From positions 1 to 34,178 of the forward strand of contig JABGVJ010000048.1 of assembly GCA_018646105.1 (NCBI GenBank): a DNA stretch of 34,178 nucleotides, in the 5' to 3' direction. Below are positions 22,852-30,608 of this stretch, piece by piece. Both the position numbers and the translations under genes were made by a program. Under the pieces are notes generated by a model. The model searched no databases, had not been told where the DNA came from, and worked only from the letters and a program-made list of their open reading frames with translations. The DNA comes from a bacterium (GTDB taxonomy: Bacteria > Margulisbacteria > Marinamargulisbacteria > JABGVJ01). The stretch's first letter is position 1; the number at the start of each line of letters is the position of its first letter.

Positions 22852-23919
22852 ATGCCAGAAGATTCCAGTGGTAAAACTGAGCAGCCTACTCCTCATAAAT
22901 TAGGAGAGGCTAGAAAAAAAGGTCAAATTGCTAAGAGTAAAGAGCTGACTTCTGCTTTGCTTTTTATTACTTCTTTTGTCGTTTTGAATATTAGCTCGGT
23001 GTATATATGGGATTCTTTGGTTACTCTAATGCACTATTCTTTTGGACAGATTCCTTCGGAGTTTTCTTATGGTATTTCAGGGATATATTTAAATGCCGCT
23101 TTAAAAACAGCTTTTATGGTTTTGCTGCCTATGTTTATAACTAATTTTTTATTGGTGGTTATTTCAGAATCAATGCAAACACAGTTTTTATTTACTTTTA
23201 CTACTTTAACTCCGGATATAAATAGAATTAACCCTTTTGAGCAAGCTAAGAAATATTTTACACTGAAGCATTATATGACTGCTCTTAAATCGGTGCTGAA
23301 AATTGTAATTGTTTTTTCAATTGTTTTTTTTGCTTTAAAAGATAAATTTCCTTTGGTTTTGAAATCTCAGTATTTAAGTTTATGGCAATTGATACATTTA
23401 AGCGGATCTTTAGTAATGGATATTGTGATTAAAGTAGGTATTTTTTTTATATTTATTTCTGTTTTAGATTATTTTTATGAGCGTTATGAATTTGTGAAAT
23501 CTATGATGATGACTAAAAAAGAAATTAAAGAAGAATATAAAAGACTGGAAGGAGATCCTGAGATAAAAAAAAGGCAGCGTGAAAAGCAAAGAAAGATGGC
23601 GCAAAGCCGACAGATGGGAGCGGTGCCAGGCGCAGACGTAGTGGTAACTAATCCTGTTCATGTGGCGGTAGCGATACAGTATAAGCCGGAAATAGCTAAA
23701 GCGCCGATTATTTTAGCTAAAGGTAGAAAATTGTTGGCACAAGAGATAAAGAGGGTTGCTGATGAGAATTATGTGCCGATTATTGAAAATCAAATGTTAG
23801 CAAGGGCTTTGTATAAATATGGTGATGTTGGAGTGACGATTCCTCCGCAATTTTATAGGGCGGTAGCAGAAATTTTGGCTTTTGTTTATAATTTAAAGAA
23901 AAAAAGGAATTTGCGTTAA
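22852..23919 (+). CDS. flhB: Export switch protein FlhB with NPVH cleavage motif
   Basis: 355 residues. The standard start (KTEQPTPHKLGEARKKGQIAK) and four membrane segments (about 30-205) precede the cytoplasmic switch domain. The autocleavage loop reads Asn267-Pro268-Val269-His270 where nearly all FlhB have NPTH. Asn and Pro, which do the chemistry, are kept, so cleavage may still occur. The domain after it (VAVAIQYKPEIAKAPIILAK, GRKLLAQEIKRVADE, PIIENQMLARALY) is complete. FlhB changes export specificity from rod/hook to filament on a signal from FliK. No ribosome site is obvious, so coupling to fliR is likely. Confidence 0.95.
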   Translation: MPEDSSGKTEQPTPHKLGEARKKGQIAKSKELTSALLFITSFVVLNISSVYIWDSLVTLMHYSFGQIPSEFSYGISGIYLNAALKTAFMVLLPMFITNFLLVVISESMQTQFLFTFTTLTPDINRINPFEQAKKYFTLKHYMTALKSVLKIVIVFSIVFFALKDKFPLVLKSQYLSLWQLIHLSGSLVMDIVIKVGIFFIFISVLDYFYERYEFVKSMMMTKKEIKEEYKRLEGDPEIKKRQREKQRKMAQSRQMGAVPGADVVVTNPVHVAVAIQYKPEIAKAPIILAKGRKLLAQEIKRVADENYVPIIENQMLARALYKYGDVGVTIPPQFYRAVAEILAFVYNLKKKRNLR

Positions 23920-24031
23920 AGGTAAGGGGATTACGAAAATATGATAAATAAGGTATATTATATATATTAAAATTTGCAAAGATAAAAAGATTTTGATAGG
24001 TTGTTTTGATTGAAAGGAAGCTTGTTTTGTT

Positions 24032-26116
24032 ATGTTTAATTTGAAAACATTGAAAGAATTATTTTCATTGTCAGATGTTTTAATAGCTCTCGTAGTTATT
24101 TTGGTAGTAGCTTTAATGGTACTTCCTATACCAACGGTAGTTTTAGATATGTTGCTGACTTTGAATATTTCTTTGGCTATTATGACATTGTTGGTGGCGA
24201 TGTATGTTAAGCAGGCGTTAGATTTTGCCACTTTTCCTTCTATTTTGTTGGTTTTAACTTTATTTCGTTTGTCTCTTAATGTAGCCTCTACTAAATTGAT
24301 TTTGGGTTTGGGCCCGGAGTTTGACGGTAAGGTGATATTGGCTTTTGCGGATTTTGTAACGAGCGGTAATTTTGTAGTGGGTGCGGTAGCATTTTTTATT
24401 ATTACCTTGGTGCAATTTATTGTGGTTGTAAAAGGTTCAGAAAGAGTAGCGGAAGTTGCGGCTAGATTTACTTTGGATGCTTTGCCTGGTAAACAGATGA
24501 GTATTGATGCTGATTTGAATTCTGGGTTAATAGACGCACAAGAGGCACGTACTAGAAGAAAAAAACTAGAAAGAGAATCTACCTTTTATGGGGCTATGGA
24601 TGGTGCTAATAAGTTTGTAAAAGGTGACGCGATAGCCGGTATTATAATTTTGGTAGTTAATATTGTGGGCGGCTTAATTATTGGTAGATTTCAGCAAGGA
24701 TTAAATTTAGGGGATGCGGTTCACACTTATGCGAGACTAACGATAGGTGATGGTTTGGTGGCACAGATTCCAGCATTGTTGATCGCTATTGCAACTGGTT
24801 TGATTGTGACAAAATCTGCTTCGGATGAAAGTTTAGGGTCAGATATAGCTAAACAAATTTTTGAGCAGCCTAAAGTTTTTGCGGCAACTTCTTTTATTTT
24901 ATTTTTGTTTGGTTTAGTGCCTGGTTTGCCAACTTTTTCTTTCATGACTATGTCTGCGTTATCGGCGGTTTTGACCATGGTTATTTTGAAAACTAAAAGA
25001 TTGAAGGAGGCAGCGGCCTCAGAAACGACTCAGGATACGGCGAAAGAAGCTATGAAGAAACCAGAAAATCTTTTAGGTACCTTAACTTTGGATCCTATTA
25101 GTTTAAAAGCAGGTAGAAATTTGGTGCCTTTGATTGACCCCTCTCAAAATGGTCCGTTATTAGAAAGATTGACTTTGGTGAGATACCATATTGGCCAAGA
25201 ATTGGGGTTTGTTATTCCGGGAGTGCGGATTATGGATGATTTGAGTATACAGCCCAATCAATACGAAATTGATATTAGGGGTACCAAAGTGGCGTTGGGG
25301 GAAGCGTTGCCAGGACATTTTTATGTAGAAAGGTCTGTGTCAGAGCTTAAAAGAAAAGGAGCTTCGGCGGTGGACGCAATAGATGTAGCTAATGGCATGC
25401 CAGCAGCCTGGGTGTCTGAAGACCAGATAGAAAAACTGCAAGAAGCAGGAATCGCTGTTCAAAATGTGACGGATTATATTGCTACTCATTTTGCGGAAGT
25501 TATCAAGCAGCACGCAGACGAGATAATGACTAGACAGAATGTGCAGTCTTTATTGGAGCTGGTAAAAAATACGAATGCGGCTATTGTGCGAGAGTTGGTG
25601 CCGGATATGTTGTCTTTGGGACAAGTACATAAGGTGTTACAGGTTTTGGTCAAAGAAAGAGTTTCTATTAGAGATCTTTCGACTATCTTGGAGAGGCTGG
25701 CTGACTATGCGCATGTTTCTAGAGATACAAATCTTTTAGCCGAATATGTGCGACAGTCTTTAGCAAGACAGATATGTTCACAGTATGTAGATAAAAGTGA
25801 AACGATTACTGTGGTAACTATTGATCCTAAATTGGAAGAAACTTTGATAAATTCTGTGCATCAATCTGAATACGGTTCGTTTTTAGCTTTGGAACCGCAT
25901 ATGGGAGAAAAGATTTTAGGACAGATAGAAGAGTTAATAAATAATTTCTTTAAAATGAATAAGACTGCTGTTATTTTGTGTTCTCCACGATTGAGACCTC
26001 ATTTTAAAAAGTTTGTAGAGAGGACTTATCCTAAATTAATAGTTCTTTCTTATAATGAAATAGTGCCTCAGGCTAAAGTTCAGTCTATAGGGATTATTAA
26101 TGTAGAGGAATTTTGA
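24032..26116 (+). CDS. flhA: Flagellar export gate protein FlhA
   Basis: 694 residues, normal length. Eight membrane segments in the N-terminal half contain the FHIPEP signature region (ARFTLDALPGKQMSIDADL, then LIDAQEARTRRKKLERE) that carries the proton path. The C-terminal half is the cytoplasmic ring that docks chaperones and substrates, ending in PQAKVQSIGIINVEEF. AAAGGAAG is upstream of the ATG. A 112-base gap separates it from flhB, very AT-rich (TATATT repeats) and perhaps holding a secondary promoter. The usual downstream flhF-flhG pair is replaced by a small unknown gene that starts inside its stop codon. Confidence 0.97.
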   Translation: MFNLKTLKELFSLSDVLIALVVILVVALMVLPIPTVVLDMLLTLNISLAIMTLLVAMYVKQALDFATFPSILLVLTLFRLSLNVASTKLILGLGPEFDGKVILAFADFVTSGNFVVGAVAFFIITLVQFIVVVKGSERVAEVAARFTLDALPGKQMSIDADLNSGLIDAQEARTRRKKLERESTFYGAMDGANKFVKGDAIAGIIILVVNIVGGLIIGRFQQGLNLGDAVHTYARLTIGDGLVAQIPALLIAIATGLIVTKSASDESLGSDIAKQIFEQPKVFAATSFILFLFGLVPGLPTFSFMTMSALSAVLTMVILKTKRLKEAAASETTQDTAKEAMKKPENLLGTLTLDPISLKAGRNLVPLIDPSQNGPLLERLTLVRYHIGQELGFVIPGVRIMDDLSIQPNQYEIDIRGTKVALGEALPGHFYVERSVSELKRKGASAVDAIDVANGMPAAWVSEDQIEKLQEAGIAVQNVTDYIATHFAEVIKQHADEIMTRQNVQSLLELVKNTNAAIVRELVPDMLSLGQVHKVLQVLVKERVSIRDLSTILERLADYAHVSRDTNLLAEYVRQSLARQICSQYVDKSETITVVTIDPKLEETLINSVHQSEYGSFLALEPHMGEKILGQIEELINNFFKMNKTAVILCSPRLRPHFKKFVERTYPKLIVLSYNEIVPQAKVQSIGIINVEEF

Positions 26117-26373
26117 TAGTGGAAGAAAATTTTTATACTAGTTTATATTCTCGTATTTCATCTTCGTCTAAGACTAAAAAAGAAAGTAAGCGAAACTTTG
26201 TTTTGGATTTACCTGTGTTGCGTATTGAAAGCCTGAAAGAGAAAAGGGCTTTAAAGCTTATTATTGAAAAAGCAGTGCTTAAAATGTTGCGAGCACTTTT
26301 TTCTGACGAAAAAGTTTTAGAGATTAAAAAACGAAATTGTTTGGAAGATATTTATAAAAAACTGGGAATCTAA
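26113..26373 (+). CDS. 86-residue protein of unknown function between flhA and the sigma factor
   Basis: Not recognised. It starts with TTG overlapping the flhA stop by 4 bases (GTG at 26119 is an alternative) and ends with TAA sharing one base with the ATG of the sigma gene, so it is locked into the operon. The chain is basic and mainly helical: a Ser/Lys-rich head (SSSSKTKKESKR), then RIESLKEKRALKLIIEKAVLKML and SDEKVLEIKKRNCLEDIYKKL. No membrane segment. Candidates by place and size are a FliA regulator (FlgM-like), an export chaperone, or a structural adaptor, all inference. Confidence 0.65.
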   Translation: MIVEENFYTSLYSRISSSSKTKKESKRNFVLDLPVLRIESLKEKRALKLIIEKAVLKMLRALFSDEKVLEIKKRNCLEDIYKKLGI

Positions 26374-26984
26374 TGAGTGAAAAAGTTTTGAAAGTTTGGG
26401 CGGAAATTAAAGAAGGCGTTTTTAATAGTGCTAAAGTTTATCTGTTGAAAAATTACTGTGAGGATATTTTAGCGGCTTATAGATTAAAGATAAATTATGT
26501 GGTGTCTCAATATTTAAGGCATTTACCTTCTCACGTAGCGCAATTAGAAAAAGATGATTTAAAAGAAATAGCGCAACTTGAATTTATAGAATCTTTAAAA
26601 CTTTGGAACGTGGAAAAATATGAGAGCCCTTGGCCTTTTGCACATGAGAAAATCAAAGGGGCTATGAAAGATTATATTCGTTATATTACGAAATCTAATC
26701 CAACTAGTTTTTATGATTGGGTGACAGAGGCCTCTTATTTGTATTTAGTGATTAGAAAAGATGAGGGATTTGAGGATAAGGTAGAAAAAGGGGTGCAGCT
26801 GAGTAATGCTATGAAAGTATTAAGTGAACGCGATAGAAATATTGTGATTGCGCATATTAAAGATGATTTGTCTTTTAAAGAAATTGCTAAGATATATAAA
26901 TTATCAGAATCACAAATTTCCAGAATAATGAAAGCGGCTGTTGAAAAACTAAAAAAAGCTTTGCAAACTGTTTCGCAATTGTAA
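26373..26984 (+). CDS. FliA/WhiG-type sigma-28 factor
   Basis: 203 residues. Region 2 is recognisable (YVVSQYLRHLPSHV, DDLKEIAQLEFIESLKLWN, PWPFAHEKIKGAMKDYIRYI); the LPSHV and IKGAMKDYIR patterns are like FliA. The middle (about 110-140) is short and weakly conserved. Region 4 is clear (VLSERDRNIVIAHIKDDLSF, KEIAKIYKLSESQISRIMKA). FliA-class factors transcribe late flagellar genes and are held by FlgM until the hook is finished. FliA is usually 230-250 residues, so this is a compact form. It is the last gene of the operon and meets the pseudopilin gene tail to tail 43 bases later without a strong terminator. Confidence 0.82.
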   Translation: MSEKVLKVWAEIKEGVFNSAKVYLLKNYCEDILAAYRLKINYVVSQYLRHLPSHVAQLEKDDLKEIAQLEFIESLKLWNVEKYESPWPFAHEKIKGAMKDYIRYITKSNPTSFYDWVTEASYLYLVIRKDEGFEDKVEKGVQLSNAMKVLSERDRNIVIAHIKDDLSFKEIAKIYKLSESQISRIMKAAVEKLKKALQTVSQL

Positions 26985-27027
26985 ATTCGGTTTTATACTT
27001 CAAAATTTGTTTAGCGGCTGAGACGCG

Positions 27028-27435
27028 TTAGATATTTTCCAAACAATAAATAATAGTTTTATTTCCGGAACCATAGATATTTAGAGTGTATTGGTTTTCT
27101 GTTTCGTCGTAGTTGTAGACGATGTTGCCTGAATGGTCTTGATCAGTATATTGTTGGCCTGTAAAAGGGTTTTTGGGTATTTTAGTTAATTCTCCTCCGG
27201 TTTTCAGGGTATCTATGAGCTCTAGAAGAGGAATGTTGGTTCCAGAGGGATAAGTGGTGTTGTTTAACGCATAGAGTTCGATGGCAGTTTGTATAGAACG
27301 TCCAGTACTTTGAAGAGATGATTCTTTGGCTTTTTGTTGTAATTTGGAAAAATTAGGGTAGAGAATAGTGCCTAGGATAGCGATGATGGTGATAGAAATA
27401 ATAAGTTCAATTAAGGAAAACGCATTTTTGTTCAT
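27028..27435 (-). CDS. GspG/type IV pilin-like pseudopilin with Ala at the cleavage position
   Basis: 135 residues. The class III leader is MNKNA followed by FSLIELIISITIIAILGTILY, the N-methylated helix with the needed Glu at +5. The residue before the cut is Ala5, where Gly is almost universal. After the helix come GRSIQTAIELYALNNTTYPS and NPFTGQQYT...GNIVYNYDE, the compact GspG-like head with TYPSG and the NPFxG motif of major pseudopilins. Such proteins form the short pseudopilus or transformation pilus. A GspF gene is upstream in the same orientation; ATPase, secretin and prepilin peptidase are not in the window. Confidence 0.85.
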   Translation of the reverse strand: MNKNAFSLIELIISITIIAILGTILYPNFSKLQQKAKESSLQSTGRSIQTAIELYALNNTTYPSGTNIPLLELIDTLKTGGELTKIPKNPFTGQQYTDQDHSGNIVYNYDETENQYTLNIYGSGNKTIIYCLENI

Positions 27436-27548
27436 AAGTTACCCCGGTTTTTTTAAATAGTTTTGTTGAGAGCCTGTTGTGGGATTTATTTTGCGTTATA
27501 TTGTTTTGTATGTCAAGTAATCTTTATATTTCATATTTAATGACGTAA

Positions 27549-28565
27549 TCACATGGTGAGCGATTCAATACTATTGAGTAGTGGGAGAAAGGAGCAATAT
27601 ACAAATAAGAAGAGGAGGAGACCAATGACTAAAAGTAGTATGGGTTGAATGTATTTTAAAATTTTGAGGCTTTTTTGTTGTTCTTGGACATTGAGATTTT
27701 GGGCTACTGCAAGCAGGGTATCTGGAAAAATAGTGCTTTTTTCAGAGTTGAGTAAAAGTTCTTGATAATAGCTGGAAATAGGAAAGTATGTTGTGAAGCA
27801 AGAGGTGAAGTTTCCGGATTGGATGAATTTTGTTTTGAATTTTTGAAATTGGGTGTAATGAGGATGGCTGGGAGAAGGCTCGATGATCGATAAAGCTTCT
27901 TTTAGGCTAAAACCGTTTTGTAATGAAATGGCTAGAAGCCAGATGAGGTCTGAGGTATTTTGTGAAAAAAATAAGCTATACAATAAGTTTTGGATCGTAA
28001 GGTGAATTTTGGATGCAAATATTGTTGTAAGTAGTAAAGTGAAAAAGAATAAGATAATAAAATTTTTTTTAATAAAGCTTGTGAAATTGATGATGACCTG
28101 TAACGTAAAGGGAAGGGTTAATCCCATTTCCTGATAAAATTCATGGTATACAGGAAAAAGTGTAAAAACAAAAATATTGATTAATATAAAGGATAAAGCA
28201 GAAAGGAATAAGGGATAGCTGATTTGCTGAAGAAATAGCTGTATGTTTTTTAATTTTGTTTGGTAGTAAAGAGCTAGCTCTTTAAGGAATAGTTGGAGGT
28301 TGGGAGAATGCTGAGCTGAAGACAGGCGGAAATTGAGATGCTGTGGTAGTAGGATGGGTAGGGTTTGAATAATATTTTGGCCTTGAAGCAGCTGAGTTTG
28401 GATGGCTTTTATTTTTTCTTTATAAAATGGGGCTGTCTCGTCTTTTAAGACGATTTTTAAGGAATTTTGAATAGATATGCCTGTAAAGAGTAGTTTTTCC
28501 AAACGGGTACAAAATCCGGGGAATTTTTTTAATAGTTTATAATCTAGGAAAATTTGTTTTATCAT
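27549..28565 (-). CDS. GspF/PilC/ComGB-like inner membrane platform protein
   Basis: 338 residues. Two repeated helical GspF domains, about 15-110 and 205-305, are each followed by membrane segments: LFLSALSFILINIFVFTLFP (about 130-155), a pair near 180-195, and a C-terminal PILLLVIGLLLFLFVYCSFL ending with LPLLNSIESLTM. The final P-x-x-x-S motif is typical. It anchors the assembly ATPase to the growing (pseudo)pilus. Shorter than PilC and close to ComGB. Separated by 113 bases from the pseudopilin gene, probably the same transcript. Confidence 0.85.
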   Translation of the reverse strand: MIKQIFLDYKLLKKFPGFCTRLEKLLFTGISIQNSLKIVLKDETAPFYKEKIKAIQTQLLQGQNIIQTLPILLPQHLNFRLSSAQHSPNLQLFLKELALYYQTKLKNIQLFLQQISYPLFLSALSFILINIFVFTLFPVYHEFYQEMGLTLPFTLQVIINFTSFIKKNFIILFFFTLLLTTIFASKIHLTIQNLLYSLFFSQNTSDLIWLLAISLQNGFSLKEALSIIEPSPSHPHYTQFQKFKTKFIQSGNFTSCFTTYFPISSYYQELLLNSEKSTIFPDTLLAVAQNLNVQEQQKSLKILKYIQPILLLVIGLLLFLFVYCSFLPLLNSIESLTM

Positions 28566-28618
28566 TTTTTACGTTTACAAATGTTTAGGTATATTTTTTT
28601 CTTACCGTATTATAGTGG

Positions 28619-29401
28619 TTATTTGCAGGAAGGGCAAGAAAAGAAGTTTTGGGCATTTTGGGTGGTTTGAGTGGCAACCTGAGCCAGGGATAGGTTTTTT
28701 ATTTCCGCAATTTTCAAAGCGGTTTCTAGTAGATAAGCAGGCTGGTTTTCTAGCCCTTGATATTTTTTTGGTGGCAGATAAGGGCAATCGGTTTCTAACA
28801 TAATGTTTTCTAGAGGTAAGCTTTTTAGTGCTTGCAGGACTTTACCTTTTTTACTATAGGTAATAAGACCGGTAAAAGAAAAAAAGATGTTTTTATGGAA
28901 TATTTTTTCGATAAATTGTTGATTACTAGAAAAACAATGGAAGACATATTTTAGTTTTGGGAAATTAGCCATAATTTTTAAAATATCCGTATCAGCATGG
29001 CGATTATGGATAATAACGGGAAGTTTATATTTATCAGCTAAGGCTAGTTGTTTTTCAAATAAAGTTATTTGCGTAGCTTGGGGCGCATAATTTTTAAAGT
29101 AGTCTAAGCCTATTTCGCCGACAGCACAGAATTTATGATTTTGGAGCATAGTTTCCATTTCGTTTATTTTGGCCAGGTCTTGGTATTCACTAGGATGAAT
29201 GCCGATGGTTGGTTTTATTTCGGGATATTTTTGATGTAGGGCTAAAACTTGGCGACTACTTTCGAGGTTAATGGCTACATTGATGATTTGAGTTATATGG
29301 TTTTCCTGCGCTTTTTGCCATAAGGTTGCAAATGGCAATGAGGATAGAAATAGATGGGCATGGGTATCAATTAATTGTATAGTAGATTTTTTTGATTTCA
29401 T
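28619..29401 (-). CDS. tatD: TatD family metal-dependent deoxyribonuclease
   Basis: 260 residues. Metal ligands of the TatD fold are visible: IDTHAHL near 12-16, IGIHP near 83, VGEIGLDYF with Glu near 96, VIIHNRHAD, VFHCFSS and the final LETDCPYLPPK with Asp. TatD enzymes are 3'-5' DNases/RNases linked to repair. It starts 35 bases inside the end of rsmI and ends in a Cys-rich tail (SCPSCK), unusual but short. Confidence 0.93.
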   Translation of the reverse strand: MKSKKSTIQLIDTHAHLFLSSLPFATLWQKAQENHITQIINVAINLESSRQVLALHQKYPEIKPTIGIHPSEYQDLAKINEMETMLQNHKFCAVGEIGLDYFKNYAPQATQITLFEKQLALADKYKLPVIIHNRHADTDILKIMANFPKLKYVFHCFSSNQQFIEKIFHKNIFFSFTGLITYSKKGKVLQALKSLPLENIMLETDCPYLPPKKYQGLENQPAYLLETALKIAEIKNLSLAQVATQTTQNAQNFFSCPSCK

Positions 29402-30203
29402 TTTTGGATAACTTTAAATATTTTTCGCCTAAACCAAGAATTTGTTTTAAATTTAAACCTAAGTCTAGCATTTTTTGGATTTCTATTATAGCTTCGGTAG
29501 AATTTGAGGAAGATTTGTGAGCTTGGAAAGTAAGTACAAAACACCATTCTCCTTTGGAAGAAGCGGTGCTAAGCATATTTTTTACTTTGGTAATGGTCCC
29601 AAAAAAATATTTTTCGTGTAATTTAGTTAATTCTTTGGCTAGAAAAATTTCTTTAATGCTAGGGATAGTTTCTAAAAAATCCAGGGTTTTAAGCAGTCTT
29701 TTTGGTGATTCAAAGAAAATACAAGGAATTTGGTTTTGGGATGTTTTAACTAAAAGTTTTTGAGCATCGGTATTTTTTTTGGGAAAAAAACCAAGAAAAC
29801 AAAACTGATCAGCCAGGATGCCGCAAATCGAGAGAATAGTGGTGACGGCTGATGGGCCTGGAATAGGAATGATTTGAAAGCCTTGTTCTAGTAATTGGCG
29901 GATGATGTATGCTCCTGGATCGGCGATATTAGGCGTGCCCGCATCACTTATGAGAGCGAGACTCTTTGAGTTTGACAGGTATTTGGTTAGTAATTTTAAT
30001 CTTTCTTTTTCATTATGTTTTTGAAGACTGATGAGTGGTTTTTTGATATTGAATTTTTGTAATAATTTTTGAGCTGTTCTAGTATCTTCTGCGGCAATCA
30101 TATCTACGGTTTGAAGGGTGGTTAGGAGACGAGAGGAACAGTCTTGTAAATTTCCGATGGGGGTGCCACAAATATAGAGTTCGCCAGGCTGGGGTTTTGT
30201 CAC
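29367..30203 (-). CDS. rsmI: 16S rRNA (cytidine1402-2'-O)-methyltransferase RsmI
   Basis: 278 residues. Landmarks in order are LYICGTPIGNLQD, MIAAEDTRTAQKLL, LISDAGTPNIADPG (SAM site), IPIPGPSAVTTILS and FFESPKRLLKTL, ending with a C-terminal helical region (LKLSKNEIKKIYY). It methylates the 2'-OH of C1402 in the ribosomal P site together with RsmH. GTG start shares a base with the bactofilin stop codon (TAGTG), so translation is coupled. Confidence 0.95.
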   Translation of the reverse strand: MTKPQPGELYICGTPIGNLQDCSSRLLTTLQTVDMIAAEDTRTAQKLLQKFNIKKPLISLQKHNEKERLKLLTKYLSNSKSLALISDAGTPNIADPGAYIIRQLLEQGFQIIPIPGPSAVTTILSICGILADQFCFLGFFPKKNTDAQKLLVKTSQNQIPCIFFESPKRLLKTLDFLETIPSIKEIFLAKELTKLHEKYFFGTITKVKNMLSTASSKGEWCFVLTFQAHKSSSNSTEAIIEIQKMLDLGLNLKQILGLGEKYLKLSKNEIKKIYYTIN

Positions 30204-30592
30204 TATTTTACTAATTCAAATTTGCCTTCATAAATGTTTTGAGATGAAATAATGTCCATATTGACCTTGCCTTTATAAATAGCGCCTTCTTCTATAATAA
30301 GGCGGTCTCCGGTAATGTCTCCATAAATTTTACCGGTACTACAAATTTTCAGTCCTTTAATAGCTTCAATGTTACCGATTAATTCGCCGGCGACAATAAC
30401 TTTTTTAGCGGTAATATTGGCTTTGGCTTTACTTTTAGGTCCTAGGTAGACTTCTCCTTGAGAGTTTATTTCGCCTTCGATACTACCTTCTATACGAAGT
30501 GATCCTTGAGAATTTAGAACGCCTTTGAATTCTGTTTCTTCGCCAATAAAGGTGTTGATATTTTCGCTATTGAATTTTGTTTTTTGTTTCAT
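30203..30592 (-). CDS. Bactofilin
   Basis: 129 residues. A short disordered head (NSENINTFIGEETEFKG) leads into the beta-helical DUF583 core with regular repeats: GVLNSQGSLRIEGSIEGEIN, VYLGPKSKAKANITAKKVIV, ELIGNIEAIKGLKICSTG and GDITGDRLIIEEGAIYKG. Bactofilins polymerise without nucleotide into membrane-linked filaments that place cell-wall enzymes. The M23 peptidase gene 16 bases upstream is a known kind of partner (bactofilin-LmdC pairs), so the two likely work together in shaping the wall. Confidence 0.94.
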   Translation of the reverse strand: MKQKTKFNSENINTFIGEETEFKGVLNSQGSLRIEGSIEGEINSQGEVYLGPKSKAKANITAKKVIVAGELIGNIEAIKGLKICSTGKIYGDITGDRLIIEEGAIYKGKVNMDIISSQNIYEGKFELVK

Positions 30593-30608
30593 GATGGTAA
30601 GAAAAAGG

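Noticed and set aside
23920-24031. FliA-type promoter before flhA
   Set aside because: TAAA and GATA elements occur, but spacing (about 19) and the GCC part do not fit the sigma-28 consensus.
24727-24978. Minus-strand frame within flhA
   Set aside because: Antisense to the conserved membrane part of FlhA; no start context.
26985-27027. Terminator between the sigma gene and the pseudopilin gene
   Set aside because: Only short GC pairings around ACGCGT; no convincing stem with T tail on either strand.
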